DNA of 64,000 nt from Rhizobium sp. AQ_MP (GCF_014237835.1 NZ_JACJVI010000017.1:58496-122495); one strand, 5' to 3'. Shown: positions 1 to 10,515, counted from the first letter of the stretch. A program made the numbers and translations. The notes: generated by a model from the letters alone, not told the origin.

Positions 1-2404
1 CCGGCTCTTCGCCGCCGTATTTCACGGCATTGTCCAGGAGGTTGAACAGCACCTGGCCGATGAGCACGCTGTCGCCCCGGATCAGCGGCAGATCGGCAGC
101 AACGCCGGTTTCGATGATGCGACCGGCCGCGTGTTTGCGGGTGCGCTCGACTGCCGACTGCACGACGTCGGCGACATCCACCCAATCCTGCTTGGGCTGC
201 AGCGTGCCGGCTTCTATCCGGGTCATGTCGAGCAGATTGGCGACGAAGCGGCTCATGCGGCTGCTTTCTTCCTCGATCGACTGGAGGAGGTCGTCGCGGT
301 TCTCAGGGGTCATGCGCTCGCCGAGCTGGCGAAGACCGGTGACGGCACCGGTGATGGTGGCGAGAGGGGTGCGCAGATCATGCGAGATCGAAGCGAGCAG
401 CGCTTCGCGGTAACGCTCTCCTTCCAGCCTTGCGGCCTGCTCGACGGTTTCATCGGCAAGGCGCGCGCGGTCGAGCGCAATCGCCGTCTGATCGAGGATG
501 GCGGTGAGCGAGCGCTCGGCGTTCTGGTCGAGCCTCTCTCCGGCATGCTGAATGCCGCAGACCCCGACAATGCCGTGCGGCCCGAGCAAGGGCCGGAACT
601 CGAAGCGGCTGTTCGGCAGGGTGCCTGTGCCATGGCCGGCGGGTTCTCGCTTGTCATGCGTCCAGCGGGCGGCCGTCAAGTCCGTGACGTCGAGTTCGGT
701 GTCCGGCGGCCAGGCGGCGGCCACGCTGAGATCGCCTTTGCGCGGAACCAGCAGCACGACCTTGCGCTTGAGGCTCGCCTGCAATTGCGAAACGGCGAGC
801 CAGATCGCATCCTCGCCTCTCGCCGTGCTCGCGAGCTTGCGGGAGAAATCATAGAGCGACTGGAGGGCCGTCGCCCGTACCCGCGCAATCTCCGCCTGTT
901 CCCGAATGCGTGAGGCGAAGCCCCCGGCAATCAGGGCCACCGCGAAGAAGATCAACAGCGCGAAAACCTCGTGGGGCGCGGCAATCGTGAAAGTATGGAT
1001 CGGATCGATGAAGAAGAAATTGTAAGCCAGCGCCGACATTGCAGCGGCCAGGAAGGCGGCCATATAGCCGCCGACGACGGAGGCTCCTAAAACCGCAAGC
1101 AGGAACAGCAGCGAGATGTTCGGCAGTTCGACGAACACATCAATGCCCTTGCCGATCATGGCCGTGATCGCCACGAAGCCGAAGGCCGAAAGCGCGGACT
1201 GGCGCAAGGCCGTCGCTCTGGGCATGCGAAAGGCGGGGCGTCGCATCTCCTCGGTCGAGGTGTCGGGCGTGACGATGTGCACACCAAGGCCCGAGGCACG
1301 ACGAGACAGGGCATCCGGCAGCGAGCGTGTGACATGTCTCTGCCAGCGGCTGCGCTTGCGCGTGCCGATGACGATCTGGGTCGCATGCTCGCGCCGGGCA
1401 AGCTTCAGGATCTCCTCAACGAAATCATTGCCGATGACGCGGCGTGTTTCGGCGCCCAGCTGTTCGGCGAGCCGAAACAGCGTCTCTATGCGCTGCAGGC
1501 GTTCCGGCGTCTCGACTTCCCGGTCGGCACGCTCGATCGAGACGACCAGCCAGGGGGCGTTGAGCCCCGAGGCGAGCCGGCTTGCAACGCGGACGACCTT
1601 TTCCGACAGCGGATCGGAGCCGACGCAGACCAGCAGGCGCTCACCCGTGGCCCAGGGACCATCGATGGCATTCTGCTTGAGATAATCGACCATCTGATCA
1701 TCGACGCGGTCGGCGGTGCGGCGCAGTGCCAGTTCGCGCAGCGCCGTCAGATTGCCGAGGCGGAAGAAGCGGTCGACTGCGCGGTTGGCGCTTTCGGGCA
1801 GATAGACCTTGCCCTCCTTCAGGCGCTCGATGAGCTCCGAGGGCGCAAGGTCGACGAGCAGCACCTCGTCTGCGCGCTTGAGGACGATGTCGGGCACCCG
1901 TTCGCGCACGGTGACACCGGTGATCTGGGCGACGAGATCGGCCAGACTTTCGAGGTGCTGGATGTTGAGCGCCGTCCAGACATCGATCCCGGCTGCGATA
2001 AGCTCCTCGATGTCCTGGTGGCGCTTCGGATGGCGGCTGTCTTCAGGGTTGGAATGGGCGAGCTCGTCGACGATGACGATCCGGGGACGCCGTTGAAGCG
2101 CCGCATCGAGGTCGAACTCCTCGAGCATCCGGCCGCGATGAGCCACCCTGCGGCGCGGCAGGATTTCGAGGTCGTCGAGCAGGGCTGCGGTTTCGCCGCG
2201 ACCGTGGGTCTCGACCAGCCCGATGACGACGTCGATGCCGTCAGCCTTGAGGCGTCGGGCGCGCGACAGCATCGCATAGGTCTTGCCGACGCCGGGGGCG
2301 GCTCCCAGAAAAACGGTAAACTTGCCCCGGCGGTCTTTCTCCGCCAGGGCAAGCAGGGCATCGGGATCGGGACGTCGTTCGTCCCTGCGGTCGTCGTCCG
2401 CCAT
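1..2404 (-). CDS. kdpD: KdpD potassium-responsive sensor histidine kinase (C-terminus cut by window start)
   Basis: Membrane sensor kinase that, with KdpE, induces the high-affinity potassium pump. The start is ATG at 2404, seven bases after the kdpC stop, with a purine-rich site between. About 801 codons are visible. The N-terminal KdpD domain has the Walker-like loop GAAPGVGKT near residues 34-42 and the DELAHSN motif. A USP-like domain follows, then four closely spaced membrane segments around residues 400-500, a GAF-like region, the phosphoacceptor box SISHDLRTPL near residue 673 and the N box LFNLLDNAVKYGG at the very edge. The G boxes and the stop lie outside the window, as would kdpE if the usual order holds. 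Family identity is clear. Confidence 0.96.
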   Translation of the reverse strand, partial: MADDDRRDERRPDPDALLALAEKDRRGKFTVFLGAAPGVGKTYAMLSRARRLKADGIDVVIGLVETHGRGETAALLDDLEILPRRRVAHRGRMLEEFDLDAALQRRPRIVIVDELAHSNPEDSRHPKRHQDIEELIAAGIDVWTALNIQHLESLADLVAQITGVTVRERVPDIVLKRADEVLLVDLAPSELIERLKEGKVYLPESANRAVDRFFRLGNLTALRELALRRTADRVDDQMVDYLKQNAIDGPWATGERLLVCVGSDPLSEKVVRVASRLASGLNAPWLVVSIERADREVETPERLQRIETLFRLAEQLGAETRRVIGNDFVEEILKLARREHATQIVIGTRKRSRWQRHVTRSLPDALSRRASGLGVHIVTPDTSTEEMRRPAFRMPRATALRQSALSAFGFVAITAMIGKGIDVFVELPNISLLFLLAVLGASVVGGYMAAFLAAAMSALAYNFFFIDPIHTFTIAAPHEVFALLIFFAVALIAGGFASRIREQAEIARVRATALQSLYDFSRKLASTARGEDAIWLAVSQLQASLKRKVVLLVPRKGDLSVAAAWPPDTELDVTDLTAARWTHDKREPAGHGTGTLPNSRFEFRPLLGPHGIVGVCGIQHAGERLDQNAERSLTAILDQTAIALDRARLADETVEQAARLEGERYREALLASISHDLRTPLATITGAVTGLRQLGERMTPENRDDLLQSIEEESSRMSRFVANLLDMTRIEAGTLQPKQDWVDVADVVQSAVERTRKHAAGRIIETGVAADLPLIRGDSVLIGQVLFNLLDNAVKYGGEEP

Positions 2405-2411
2405 CAACTTC

Positions 2412-2981
2412 TCATCTGTTCAGGGCATCGAGGGCCAGGTTGAGCTCTAGCACATTGACCCTTGCTTCGCCGATAACGCCGAAGTCGGGTTTTTCGATCG
2501 TCTGCTCGACGAGGCTTGCAACGGCTGCGGGTTGGAGCCCCCTCGCCTGCGCCACGCGCGTCACCTGTACCTCGGCGAAGGCGGGCGAAATATGCGGGTC
2601 GAGGCCGGAGCCCGAGGTGGTGACGGCATCGCCCGGTACCGGCTGCACGATGCCGGTTGCCGTCAGCCGTGCGACATCGGCCGCCACGCGCTCCTTCAGC
2701 TTGGCCGAGGTCGTGCCGAGGTTGGAGCCCGACGAGGCTGCCGCGTTATAGGGGTCTGGCCCCGTCGCCGAGGGGCGCGGCCAGAAATACCGGTCGGAGG
2801 CGAAATTCTGGCCGATCAGGCTTGAGCCGATGACCTTGCCGTCGCGTTCTATCAGACTGCCGTTGGCTTGGGCCGGCATGACAGCCTGAGCGACGCCGTT
2901 GATTGCGAACGGATAGGCGAGACCGGTGAGTGCGGTCATGGCGACAACGAGGGTGAGTGCGGGTCTGAGATGGTTGAGCAT
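2412..2981 (-). CDS. kdpC: KdpC, potassium-transporting ATPase subunit C
   Basis: Small single-span subunit of the KdpFABC potassium pump, thought to stabilise or help couple KdpA and KdpB. The 189-residue protein has one N-terminal membrane helix (about residues 7-30). The conserved region FASDRYFWPRPSATG is followed by the asparagine- and serine-rich stretch YNAAASSGSNLG typical of KdpC. Length matches the family. The start lies two bases after the kdpB stop and kdpD follows after seven bases, so the genes are cotranscribed. Confidence 0.97.
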   Translation of the reverse strand: MLNHLRPALTLVVAMTALTGLAYPFAINGVAQAVMPAQANGSLIERDGKVIGSSLIGQNFASDRYFWPRPSATGPDPYNAAASSGSNLGTTSAKLKERVAADVARLTATGIVQPVPGDAVTTSGSGLDPHISPAFAEVQVTRVAQARGLQPAAVASLVEQTIEKPDFGVIGEARVNVLELNLALDALNR

Positions 2982-2983
2982 GG

Positions 2984-5020
2984 TTACACCAGATGAAGAG
3001 CGCTGACGGCGATGTCGATGAGCTTGATGCCTGCAAAGGGAAGGATCAGGCCGCCGACGCCGTAGACCAGCAGGTTGCGGCGCAGGAGTGCCGCAGCACC
3101 CGATGGACGGTAGGCAACACCTTTCAGCGCGAGCGGGATGAGCGCCACGATGATCAGCGCGTTGAAGATGACGGCCGAGAGGATGGCCGACTGCGGTGAC
3201 GTCAGCCCCATGATGTTGAGGGCTTCGAGCGCCGGATAGGTGGCGACGAACAGCGCCGGGATGATGGCGAAGTATTTGGCCACGTCATTGGCGATCGAGA
3301 ACGTCGTCAGCGAGCCGCGCGTCATCAGGAGCTGCTTGCCGATCTCGACGATCTCGATGAGCTTGGTCGGGCTTGAATCGAGGTCGACCATATTGGCGGC
3401 CTCGCGAGCTGCCTGGGTGCCGGTTTGCATCGCGACCCCAACATCGGCCTGGGCAAGGGCCGGCGCATCATTGGTGCCGTCGCCGCACATGGCGATCAGG
3501 CGGCCGCCCTGCTGTTCCCTGCGGATATAGGCGAGCTTGTCTTCAGGCGTTGCCTGGGCGAGGAAGTCATCGACGCCGGCTTCCGAGGCGATTGCCGCGG
3601 CCGTGACCGGGTTGTCACCTGTGACCATGACCGTGCGGATGCCCATGGCACGCAGCGCCGCGAAACGTTCCTTGATACCGGGTTTGACCACGTCCTTGAG
3701 GTGGATGACGCCGAGCAGCCGGTTGCCATCGGCAACGCCGAGCGGCGTGCCGCCGGTGCGGGCCACCTGATCGACAGCGCGGCGGAATTCGGCCGGCGCA
3801 TCCTGATCGGTGAGACCGGCGAACTTCAGCACCGCATCGACGGCGCCTTTGCGCAGGCGGCGCGAACCGATGTCGACGCCGGAAAGGCGGGTTTCGGCGG
3901 TGAAGCCGATGACGGCATCGAACTCGGCCTTCGGCATCGGCACGCCGAACTCGCCTGTCGCCAGCGCCATGACGGAGCGTCCCTCGGGCGTTTCGTCAGA
4001 GAGCGAGGCGATGAGAGCAGCTTCGGCCAGTTCCGCCGGGGTGACGCCCGGGGCGGCCAGAAAGTCGCTGGCCATGCGGTTGCCGAAGGTGATCGTGCCC
4101 GTCTTGTCGAGAAGCAGCGTGTCGACGTCGCCCGCAGCCTCCACCGCGCGGCCGGAGGTGGCGATCACGTTGAAGCGGACCAGGCGGTCCATGCCGGCTA
4201 TGCCGATGGCCGAGAGCAGGCCGCCGATCGTGGTTGGGATCAGGGTGACGAGCAGCGCTGCCAGCACCGTCACCGAAAGCACCGTGCCGGAATAGCCGGC
4301 CAGGCCCCAGATCGCGACGCAGACAAGCAAGAAGATCAGAGTCAGGCCCGAGAGCAGGATCGACAGCGCGATCTCGTTCGGCGTCTTCTGGCGCTGGGCG
4401 CCTTCGATCAGTGCGATCATCCGGTCGACGAAGGACGAGCCCGGCTGGACGGTGATCCTGATCTTGATTTCGTCGGAGAGAACCTGCGTGCCGCCGGTGA
4501 CCGCCGAACGGTCTCCACCGGACTCGCGGATGACAGGGGCGGATTCGCCGGTGATGGCGCTTTCATTGACCGAGGCGACGCCCTCGATCACTTCGCCATC
4601 GCCGGGGATCAGCTCGCCGGCTGCGACGAGAACGATATCGCCGACTTTGAGGCTGGAGGCAGGAATGGTTTCCGTCTTCCCGCTGGCTCCGAGCCGGCGG
4701 GCGACGAGTTCCGACTTGGTCTTTTTCAGGCTGTCGGCCTGAGCGCGGCCCCTACCCTCGGCCACGGCTTCAGCGAAGGTGGCGAAAAGTACGGTGAACC
4801 AGAGCCAGGCGGCGATCTGGCCGGAGAAGCCGGCCTTGCCCGGATCTTGGGCGAGGTCGCGGATGAAGAGGATCGTCACGACGATGGCGACGATCTCGGT
4901 CACGAAGATGACCGGGTTGCGGAGGAGCTTTCGCGGATCGAGCTTCACGACGGCATCGCGCATCGCCGGAAACAGGATTGCAGGGTCGAGAAGACCGGGA
5001 GCCTTGTGGTCTTTTGACAT
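2984..5020 (-). CDS. kdpB: KdpB, P-type ATPase catalytic subunit of the potassium pump
   Basis: Hydrolyses ATP to drive high-affinity potassium import through KdpA. The 678-residue length is usual. Visible signatures are TGES of the actuator domain (near residue 157), the phosphorylation motif DKTGTIT with Asp at about 305, and the hinge motif [10 protein letters not shown]. Membrane helices cluster at residues 35-90, 220-270 and the C-terminal 100 residues. It sits between kdpA (10-base gap) and kdpC (2-base gap) in one operon. Confidence 0.98.
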   Translation of the reverse strand: MSKDHKAPGLLDPAILFPAMRDAVVKLDPRKLLRNPVIFVTEIVAIVVTILFIRDLAQDPGKAGFSGQIAAWLWFTVLFATFAEAVAEGRGRAQADSLKKTKSELVARRLGASGKTETIPASSLKVGDIVLVAAGELIPGDGEVIEGVASVNESAITGESAPVIRESGGDRSAVTGGTQVLSDEIKIRITVQPGSSFVDRMIALIEGAQRQKTPNEIALSILLSGLTLIFLLVCVAIWGLAGYSGTVLSVTVLAALLVTLIPTTIGGLLSAIGIAGMDRLVRFNVIATSGRAVEAAGDVDTLLLDKTGTITFGNRMASDFLAAPGVTPAELAEAALIASLSDETPEGRSVMALATGEFGVPMPKAEFDAVIGFTAETRLSGVDIGSRRLRKGAVDAVLKFAGLTDQDAPAEFRRAVDQVARTGGTPLGVADGNRLLGVIHLKDVVKPGIKERFAALRAMGIRTVMVTGDNPVTAAAIASEAGVDDFLAQATPEDKLAYIRREQQGGRLIAMCGDGTNDAPALAQADVGVAMQTGTQAAREAANMVDLDSSPTKLIEIVEIGKQLLMTRGSLTTFSIANDVAKYFAIIPALFVATYPALEALNIMGLTSPQSAILSAVIFNALIIVALIPLALKGVAYRPSGAAALLRRNLLVYGVGGLILPFAGIKLIDIAVSALHLV

Positions 5021-5030
5021 GGTGGGTCCT

Positions 5031-6740
5031 TTAGAAGGTCTGGCCAGCGAGCATGGCGAAGTGTTCGACGATCGGGCCGAGCACCAGTGCGGGCAGGAAT
5101 TGCAGGCCGCCGAGAATGAGGATGATGCCGATCAACAGGCCGACGAAGAGCGGGCCATCGGTCGGGAAGGTGCCGGCGGAAGCGGGCGACTTCACCTTGG
5201 CGGCGAGGGATCCGGCAATCGCCATGACCGGCACGACATAGGCGAAGCGGCCGAGCAGCATGGCGATCCCGAGCGTGGTGTTGTACCAGGGCGTGTTGCC
5301 TGTGAGCCCGCCGAAGGCCGAGCCGTTGTTGCCGGCAGCCGAGGTATAGGCATAGAGGATTTCCGACAGGCCGTGCGGGCCAGCCGTGCCGATGCTTGCC
5401 ACAGCAAAGGGCAGCAAGGCCGAGACTGATGTGAACCCGAGGATGACCAGCGGCAGGATGAGCACGGCGAGCATGGCGAACTTCATCTCGCGTCCCTCGA
5501 TCTTCTTGCCGAGGAATTCCGGCGTGCGGCCGACCATCAGACCGGCGACGAAGACGGACAGAATTGCGAAGACCAGCATTCCATAAAGACCGGAGCCGAC
5601 GCCGCCTGGCAGCACTTCGCCGAGCTGGATCAGGAACATCGGCACCAGGCCGCCCAGGCCTGTGAACGAGCCGTGCATGCCGTTGACGCCACCATCCGAG
5701 AGACCCGTCGTAACGGCTGCGTAGAGCGCGGTCATGGCCTGGCCGAAGCGGGCTTCCTTACCTTCCATATTGCCGAGTGCTGGATCGACGCCGATCGCGG
5801 TCAGGATAGTATTGCCCTGGGCCTCGGCCCAGTAGGTGACGACCACGCCTGCGATCAGCAGGACAGCCATGGCCGAGATAAGCGCCCAGCCCTGCCGGCG
5901 GTTTCCGACCATCTGGCCGAAGGTGTAAACGAGTGACGCCGAGATCGAGAGCATAGCGAAGATATTGAGGTAGTTCGACCAGGCTGTCGGATTTTCGAAA
6001 GGATGGGCGGCATTCACGTTGAAGAAGCCGCCGCCATTGGTGCCGAGCTGCTTGATCGCTTCCTGGGAGGCGACGGGGCCAAGCGAAATCACCTGACTGG
6101 CACCTTCAAGCGTCGTGGCCGTGACCGAGGCGTCGAGCGTCTGGGGCAGGCCCATGGCGACGAAGGCGAGGGCGACGATGATGGCGAGCGGCAGCAGAAC
6201 GTAGAGCGTAGCCCTGGTCATATCGACCCAGAAATTGCCGAGTGTTGCGACCTTGGAGCGGGCCAGAGCGCGGGTAACAGCAACGGCCAGCGCCATGCCG
6301 GTTGCGGCGGACAGGAAGTTCTGCACGGTGAGGCCGGCCATCTGGGAGAAATGGCTCATCGTCGTCTCACCGGCATAGTTCTGCCAGTTGGTATTGGTGA
6401 CGAAAGAGACGGCCGTGTTGAAGGCGAGATCAGATGGCACGCCCGGAAAGCCTTGCGGGTTCAGCGGCAGATAGGCCTGGAGCCGCAACATGGCGTAGAG
6501 AGCGAGAAAGCCGGCGAGCGAAAAGGCGAGCATGGCAAGCGTATAGCCGAGCCAGCTCTGCTCCTTTTCGGGGTTGATGCCGCCGACACGGTAGAGGTCG
6601 CGTTCCAGGCGGCCAAGCACGGGCGACAAAAGAGTCCGTTCGCCGGAAAACACCCGCGCCATGTACAGGCCGAGTGGTTTGATGACGAGGAGGACGGCGA
6701 GGAAGAGGAGGCTGATCTGCAGCCATCCGACAAGTGTCAT
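5031..6740 (-). CDS. kdpA: KdpA, potassium-translocating subunit
   Basis: Polytopic channel-like subunit that binds and conducts potassium in the Kdp complex, related to the Trk/Ktr/HKT superfamily. It has 569 residues and about ten hydrophobic helices. The filter-region segments [26 protein letters not shown] and [12 protein letters not shown] are all present in the usual order. Start ATG at 6740, just after kdpF. Confidence 0.98.
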   Translation of the reverse strand: MTLVGWLQISLLFLAVLLVIKPLGLYMARVFSGERTLLSPVLGRLERDLYRVGGINPEKEQSWLGYTLAMLAFSLAGFLALYAMLRLQAYLPLNPQGFPGVPSDLAFNTAVSFVTNTNWQNYAGETTMSHFSQMAGLTVQNFLSAATGMALAVAVTRALARSKVATLGNFWVDMTRATLYVLLPLAIIVALAFVAMGLPQTLDASVTATTLEGASQVISLGPVASQEAIKQLGTNGGGFFNVNAAHPFENPTAWSNYLNIFAMLSISASLVYTFGQMVGNRRQGWALISAMAVLLIAGVVVTYWAEAQGNTILTAIGVDPALGNMEGKEARFGQAMTALYAAVTTGLSDGGVNGMHGSFTGLGGLVPMFLIQLGEVLPGGVGSGLYGMLVFAILSVFVAGLMVGRTPEFLGKKIEGREMKFAMLAVLILPLVILGFTSVSALLPFAVASIGTAGPHGLSEILYAYTSAAGNNGSAFGGLTGNTPWYNTTLGIAMLLGRFAYVVPVMAIAGSLAAKVKSPASAGTFPTDGPLFVGLLIGIILILGGLQFLPALVLGPIVEHFAMLAGQTF

Positions 6741-6754
6741 GGATCTGCTCCCGA

Positions 6755-6841
6755 TCAGAAACGCTCGGGACGCAGCAGCGTCACGACAAGATAGATGCCA
6801 AGGGCGATGGCGACGAAGAGGCCGAAGAGGGGTTCAAGCAT
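6755..6841 (-). CDS. kdpF: KdpF, small stabilising membrane peptide of the Kdp pump
   Basis: A 28-residue peptide beginning [15 protein letters not shown], made of one hydrophobic helix and the conserved C-terminal tail LRPERF. KdpF is known to stabilise the Kdp complex. It lies 14 bases before kdpA. The gene is easily missed by automated calling because of its size. Confidence 0.93.
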   Translation of the reverse strand: MLEPLFGLFVAIALGIYLVVTLLRPERF

Positions 6842-6851
6842 CTATGCGCCC

Positions 6852-6935
6852 TCACAGCCGGTCGAGCGCGCGGGCGTAAAAGGCAAGCACGAGAAGCGTG
6901 CCACCGCCAAGCGCGATGAAGATGAGGTCGGACAT
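6852..6935 (-). CDS. 27-residue membrane peptide at the head of the kdp operon
   Basis: A very short open frame, MSDLIFIALGGGTLLVLAFY followed by ARALDRL, with a good ribosome-binding site (AGGAGAAACGGAC before the ATG). It is one predicted transmembrane helix with a basic C-terminal tail, and ends ten bases before kdpF. Its length, topology and operon position resemble KdpF, so it may be a second small subunit or a regulator of Kdp. I recall similar short frames before kdpF in other alphaproteobacteria, but I know of no proven function. Coding status rests on the Shine-Dalgarno site and the membrane-helix composition. Confidence 0.7.
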   Translation of the reverse strand: MSDLIFIALGGGTLLVLAFYARALDRL

Positions 6936-7880
6936 GTCCGTTTCTCCTGTTGATACCGACACAGGATTAAGGGCGCTTCGGGTCAGGCTTCGATTGGGAA
7001 GACGTGTGAGGGGCGTAAAGAAAAGATAAGGATGCATCATCAGGGCTGGCTGTAGATCCATCACCGCTGGTGCTCAGAGCACGGAATAGTCCCTATCCCG
7101 TTCGCGCGAGTTGTCCGCTACCTCCGGCTTGGCGTTCTCGGGCGGAGATAATTGCCGCTCTCCCGCCATGTTGACGTCGACCCAAAGCCAGGGCACAAAA
7201 AAAGGCATCCACGGTCGCTCACGGCAGGAATACAGAGGAAAATCAAAGGCTTTTTTCTAGACCATTGAAATCATGTGAGAATGCAACCCCCAGCCAATCC
7301 CCCCAAAAAAGCCCTGATTTCCACGTTTTCCGTCGTGCCGGATCCCGTTTTGGCGTCATCGGCGACCTGATGCCCAAAGGTGATGCCCAAAGGTGAGCCC
7401 CAAGCCGAAATCGGCATGGCGTGACCTTCGGTCATTCCCGATCTTGTTGGAGCCTCCTTGTTGTCCTGCAAACGACGAGGTTCGAAGCTGAGCCGTAGCA
7501 GCCTTCACCGAAATCCCAACAGATCCGCTATAGCGCGATGTGGGCAGTGGCATCCGCTTCCTCACCAGTGCGTTCAGACCTTCTGCGTCGTCGCCCGTTT
7601 CTCGTCACCGGGCACGCACCTTCCGAGCCTTTTCGAACAGCTTGACCGTCGCTGCGCGCCGCGCGCTGCGACCTGATCACCGGATCGTCTCAAGTGATGA
7701 GTTAGGGGGTGATCGAGAGTTCGCCCAATCTGCTGCTCGGAGAATCTGTTGGCGCTCAATTCGACAATGTAAAGTGGTGTGTACGACGTGGAACGCTCTG
7801 GGAGTTCTTGTCGTCATCGCCTGTCCGGCTATAAGCAACCTCGACGTCGCTTGAGACGATCTGGGCAGGACAGAGAAAAG
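6936..7880. other. 945-base stretch with no recognisable gene
   Basis: This region separates the kdp operon from the divergent MFS gene, so it should hold the promoters of both. The first 150 bases before the short kdp-leading gene contain no promoter I can name with confidence. Base use looks less regular than in the flanking operons, and short open frames in several phases show no family signature. It contains one 13-bp tandem duplication (7368-7393). It may be the remains of deleted genes. Confidence 0.5.
7368..7393. repeat. Tandem duplication of a 13-bp unit
   Basis: The unit TGATGCCCAAAGG occurs twice in direct succession, followed by a partial third start (TGAGCCC). It lies in the gene-free stretch and looks like a replication-slippage scar. 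Confidence 0.7.
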
Positions 7881-9185
7881 ATGACGGGAACGACCGATCA
7901 AGCCCCCTACGGTCACTCGAAAAACGCATTCAGAGCCTTGCTGCTCGTGCAGGGGCTGAGCGTGTTTGCGCATAATCAATTGCGTTTCTGGCTGTTGACC
8001 TTTGTCGCCTTTGGCAATGTCTCATTTCTAGGCCTCTCTGGCGAAACCGTCATTGGGCTGAGCACCATCGTGATGGTGTTCCCCTTGCTTTTTGCTTCCG
8101 TGCCGGCTGGCCGAATGGCCGACCGGTGGGACAAGTCTTCGATCATTCGGCGGGTCAAGTTTGGCCAGTTACTGCTGTTTGCGGTGTCGGCCCAGGCGTT
8201 GTGGTGGGATAACTTCCTGCTGCTCCTGGTGTGTCTCGCGTTGTGTGGCCTCGAGAATGCGTTATTTGGCCCGGCCAGATACAGCATATTGCCTGAACTC
8301 GTTCAGCCTGCCGCACTCGTTTCCGCCAACGCTTCGATGAAGGCTACGCTCATCACGTCCATTCTCGGCGGCATGATCATGGGCAGTCTCCTGGGCCAGA
8401 CGGAAGCCGGGAAAACATGGGTGGCTCTACTGGGTATTGCAGCCGCCGCTGTCGCCTGGACTGCAAGTCATGCTTTGCCGAAGCTTCAAGCCCGAGCACC
8501 TTCAATCTCGCTATCGATTTTTGAAATTCTGCTTGATTTCAGACGCGGCATGCGGACGGTTCTCAGTGTCCCGGGTGCAAAGGCACCAATCTTCGGGGCC
8601 AACTGGTTCTGGTTTCAAGGAGCCATTACAACCACCCTCTTGCCCGTGTATGTGCAGCAATCTATGGGCTTGCCGCCGAGTTCTGTGGCCGTGCTCCTCA
8701 CGGTCACGAGCCTTGGTGCAGTTGCGGGGGCAGCACTTGTCAAAGCCGTTGATTGGCAAAATACGAAGGAGAAAGCACCGTTCCTGACCCTTTTGGTCAT
8801 CTCGGGACCGTCGCTCTGGATCTGGTATCTCGGGACCGGCGTGAGATCGGAGAGTTTTCCGCTGGTGCTCAGCGCTCTCTTCGTCATTTCAGCCGGGACC
8901 GGTTTTTTTGTTGTTCCAGTGACCACTCTCGTGCAGCTTCTTTCTCCGGAAGCAGAGCGATCCAGATTGATTGGTGTCAGCCAGACCTTGAGCGGCATAG
9001 CTTTGGTGGCTTCAGGCCTGGTCATTACGAGCCTGGCGGCCATTGGCTTAAGGGCAGTCGATATTCTCACGCTGAACGCCATGACGACCGCGATTGTCGG
9101 GGCATTCACGCTGAGGAAATCAGTCACCTGGCTCAATGTTCATCTTGATGCGTTGCAATCAACAATCAATATTCGCCGCTTGTGA
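7881..9185 (+). CDS. Major facilitator superfamily transporter, LplT-like
   Basis: A 434-residue polytopic protein with about 11-12 hydrophobic segments. The cytoplasmic loop motif between helices 2 and 3 reads PAGRMADRWDKSS, the MFS A-motif. The segment GLENALFGPARYSILPELV resembles the conserved region of lysophospholipid transporter LplT and the membrane half of Aas-type fusions. Transport of a lipid or amphipathic compound is therefore possible but unproven. I chose ATG 7881, which follows GAGAAAAG, over upstream in-frame codons without a site. An AraC regulator follows 73 bases later on the same strand and may control it. Confidence 0.8.
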   Translation: MTGTTDQAPYGHSKNAFRALLLVQGLSVFAHNQLRFWLLTFVAFGNVSFLGLSGETVIGLSTIVMVFPLLFASVPAGRMADRWDKSSIIRRVKFGQLLLFAVSAQALWWDNFLLLLVCLALCGLENALFGPARYSILPELVQPAALVSANASMKATLITSILGGMIMGSLLGQTEAGKTWVALLGIAAAAVAWTASHALPKLQARAPSISLSIFEILLDFRRGMRTVLSVPGAKAPIFGANWFWFQGAITTTLLPVYVQQSMGLPPSSVAVLLTVTSLGAVAGAALVKAVDWQNTKEKAPFLTLLVISGPSLWIWYLGTGVRSESFPLVLSALFVISAGTGFFVVPVTTLVQLLSPEAERSRLIGVSQTLSGIALVASGLVITSLAAIGLRAVDILTLNAMTTAIVGAFTLRKSVTWLNVHLDALQSTINIRRL

Positions 9186-9258
9186 GTATGACTTTTTGAA
9201 ACAGTGCATGAGCTGCAAATTTCATCGGTAAACGACCTCATTTCAAAGGTGCCTCAGC

Positions 9259-10287
9259 GTGAAAGAGACGTGGAACTGGAGACCGGATCTTGGGCCATGG
9301 CAGCTTGATCTGCATGGATTTCCATCGGAGCCCACGCCTGTGTCCATTTCGACCTCCAGCGTTCATCAAGCCCAGGCCTATGACTATTGGCGTTCAATCG
9401 CGTTCACCGATTTCTGTGCCGATGCCCCATCCAAACAGATCGAACACAGATTCCAGGCGTCAGCCAAGGGAGTAACTTGCGAGGCTGCCGACTTTTTCGT
9501 CACACAGTCCGATCAGGTCAGCGGCAGGCGCTTGATGAAGCACATAGACCATGACGGCCTGGACAGCATCAGCCTGGGCTTCATCCTGCAAGGGACGAGG
9601 CGGGCGCGCAGCCAAGACGGAATTGAGGCCGTCGCCAGTGCCGGGGATCTTTTTGTCTATGATGCGCGCGTTCCAAGCGAAGTGTCTTTGACGCGTCACA
9701 AGGCGATCTATCTGGTGATCCGACGCACGGAGCTAAGAGAGGTACTTGGCCCAGATATCCCGCCGGTTGCAATTCTGAAGCAGCGCCTTCAGACCTCGCC
9801 CTTGATGCCGGTTCTGCGAGAGAATCTGGGTCTGTTGTCACGTAACCACGAGACACTAACGGGCGGCGAGAGGAACGTTCTCATCGACCAAGCACGACAA
9901 ATCTCGCGCCAAGCCTTCATTGACCGGACCGTAAGTTCGGTGACGAAGGAGGGCGATCCGCTGATTTTCGTGGCCGCACTACGCCATATCGAACGCAATT
10001 ATGCCGATGTAAACCTCGACGTCGATAGTCTTTGTCATGCGCTGAAGTGTTCTAGATCAACGCTTTATCGCGCATTTGCCGCGCGCGATCTGAAGGTGGC
10101 GGAGACCATTCTCGCTGTCCGGCTTGATCGGGCCAAACAACTGATCGAGCAGTGTGATCCGTCTATGACGATCACGTCCATTGCCGAACAATGCGGGCTG
10201 TTTGACACTGCGAACTTTTCTCGCCAGTTCAAGCGCCGTTTCGGTATGACCCCCACGGAGCGGCGGCATGAGGTGTCGATCATCTGA
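9259..10287 (+). CDS. AraC-family transcriptional regulator
   Basis: A 342-residue protein with GTG start at 9259. The N-terminal two thirds look like the AraC-binding-like sensor domain seen in regulators such as FeaR and NphR (segments VTQSDQVSGRRLMKH and GFILQGTRRARSQDG). The C-terminal 100 residues hold the double HTH: LCHALKCSRSTLYRAF for helix pair one and ITSIAEQCGLFDTANFSRQF for pair two, ending in the usual RRFGMTPTERR. Placed directly behind the MFS gene, it is a likely local regulator. The ligand is unknown. Confidence 0.88.
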   Translation: MKETWNWRPDLGPWQLDLHGFPSEPTPVSISTSSVHQAQAYDYWRSIAFTDFCADAPSKQIEHRFQASAKGVTCEAADFFVTQSDQVSGRRLMKHIDHDGLDSISLGFILQGTRRARSQDGIEAVASAGDLFVYDARVPSEVSLTRHKAIYLVIRRTELREVLGPDIPPVAILKQRLQTSPLMPVLRENLGLLSRNHETLTGGERNVLIDQARQISRQAFIDRTVSSVTKEGDPLIFVAALRHIERNYADVNLDVDSLCHALKCSRSTLYRAFAARDLKVAETILAVRLDRAKQLIEQCDPSMTITSIAEQCGLFDTANFSRQFKRRFGMTPTERRHEVSII

Positions 10288-10349
10288 TCGCGCCATGATA
10301 GACCGCCTCAGGGTGTGGCCTCTTCTGCGGTCAGTCTTTTGAAGATTGC

Positions 10350-10377
10350 CAGATCCGCAGCGAGCACTGCGGATCTG
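10350..10377 (+). terminator. Hairpin after the AraC gene, weak terminator candidate
   Basis: An 11-bp perfect stem, CAGATCCGCAG paired with CTGCGGATCTG around the loop CGAGCA, 63 bases past the AraC stop. No T-run follows on the plus strand, so termination would be weak or factor-assisted. Confidence 0.4.
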
Positions 10378-10393
10378 AAGAGATGCGTCTCTG

Positions 10394-10436
10394 CAAAAAA
10401 ACTCCCGACAGGCCCGTATCGGCCTGTCGGGAGTTT
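10394..10436 (-). terminator. Strong intrinsic terminator for the secreted-protein gene
   Basis: Stem AACTCCCGACAGGCC with its complement GGCCTGTCGGGAGTT, extendable to 16 bp, around a six-base loop. Read on the minus strand it is followed by a run of seven T. It lies 80 bases beyond the stop of the leftward gene ending at 10516. Confidence 0.85.
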
Positions 10437-10515
10437 CGAGTGTTAGATTGTCACACCCAAAATACTTTAAATATAAATTGCTTCACTGAATTTTCAATAA
10501 AATTTACGATATTTA

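Noticed and set aside
3425..5017. A long open frame of about 530 codons on the plus strand opposite kdpB
   Set aside because: It is antisense to a clear P-type ATPase in GC-rich DNA, where codon bias removes stops on the opposite strand. Its translation is rich in Arg, Asp and Gly with no motif.
7700..7759. Minus-strand text reading like NRFSEQQI, similar to the start of IS3-type transposase OrfA
   Set aside because: Only about eight residues resemble the family and the continuation does not; no inverted repeats or second frame are seen.
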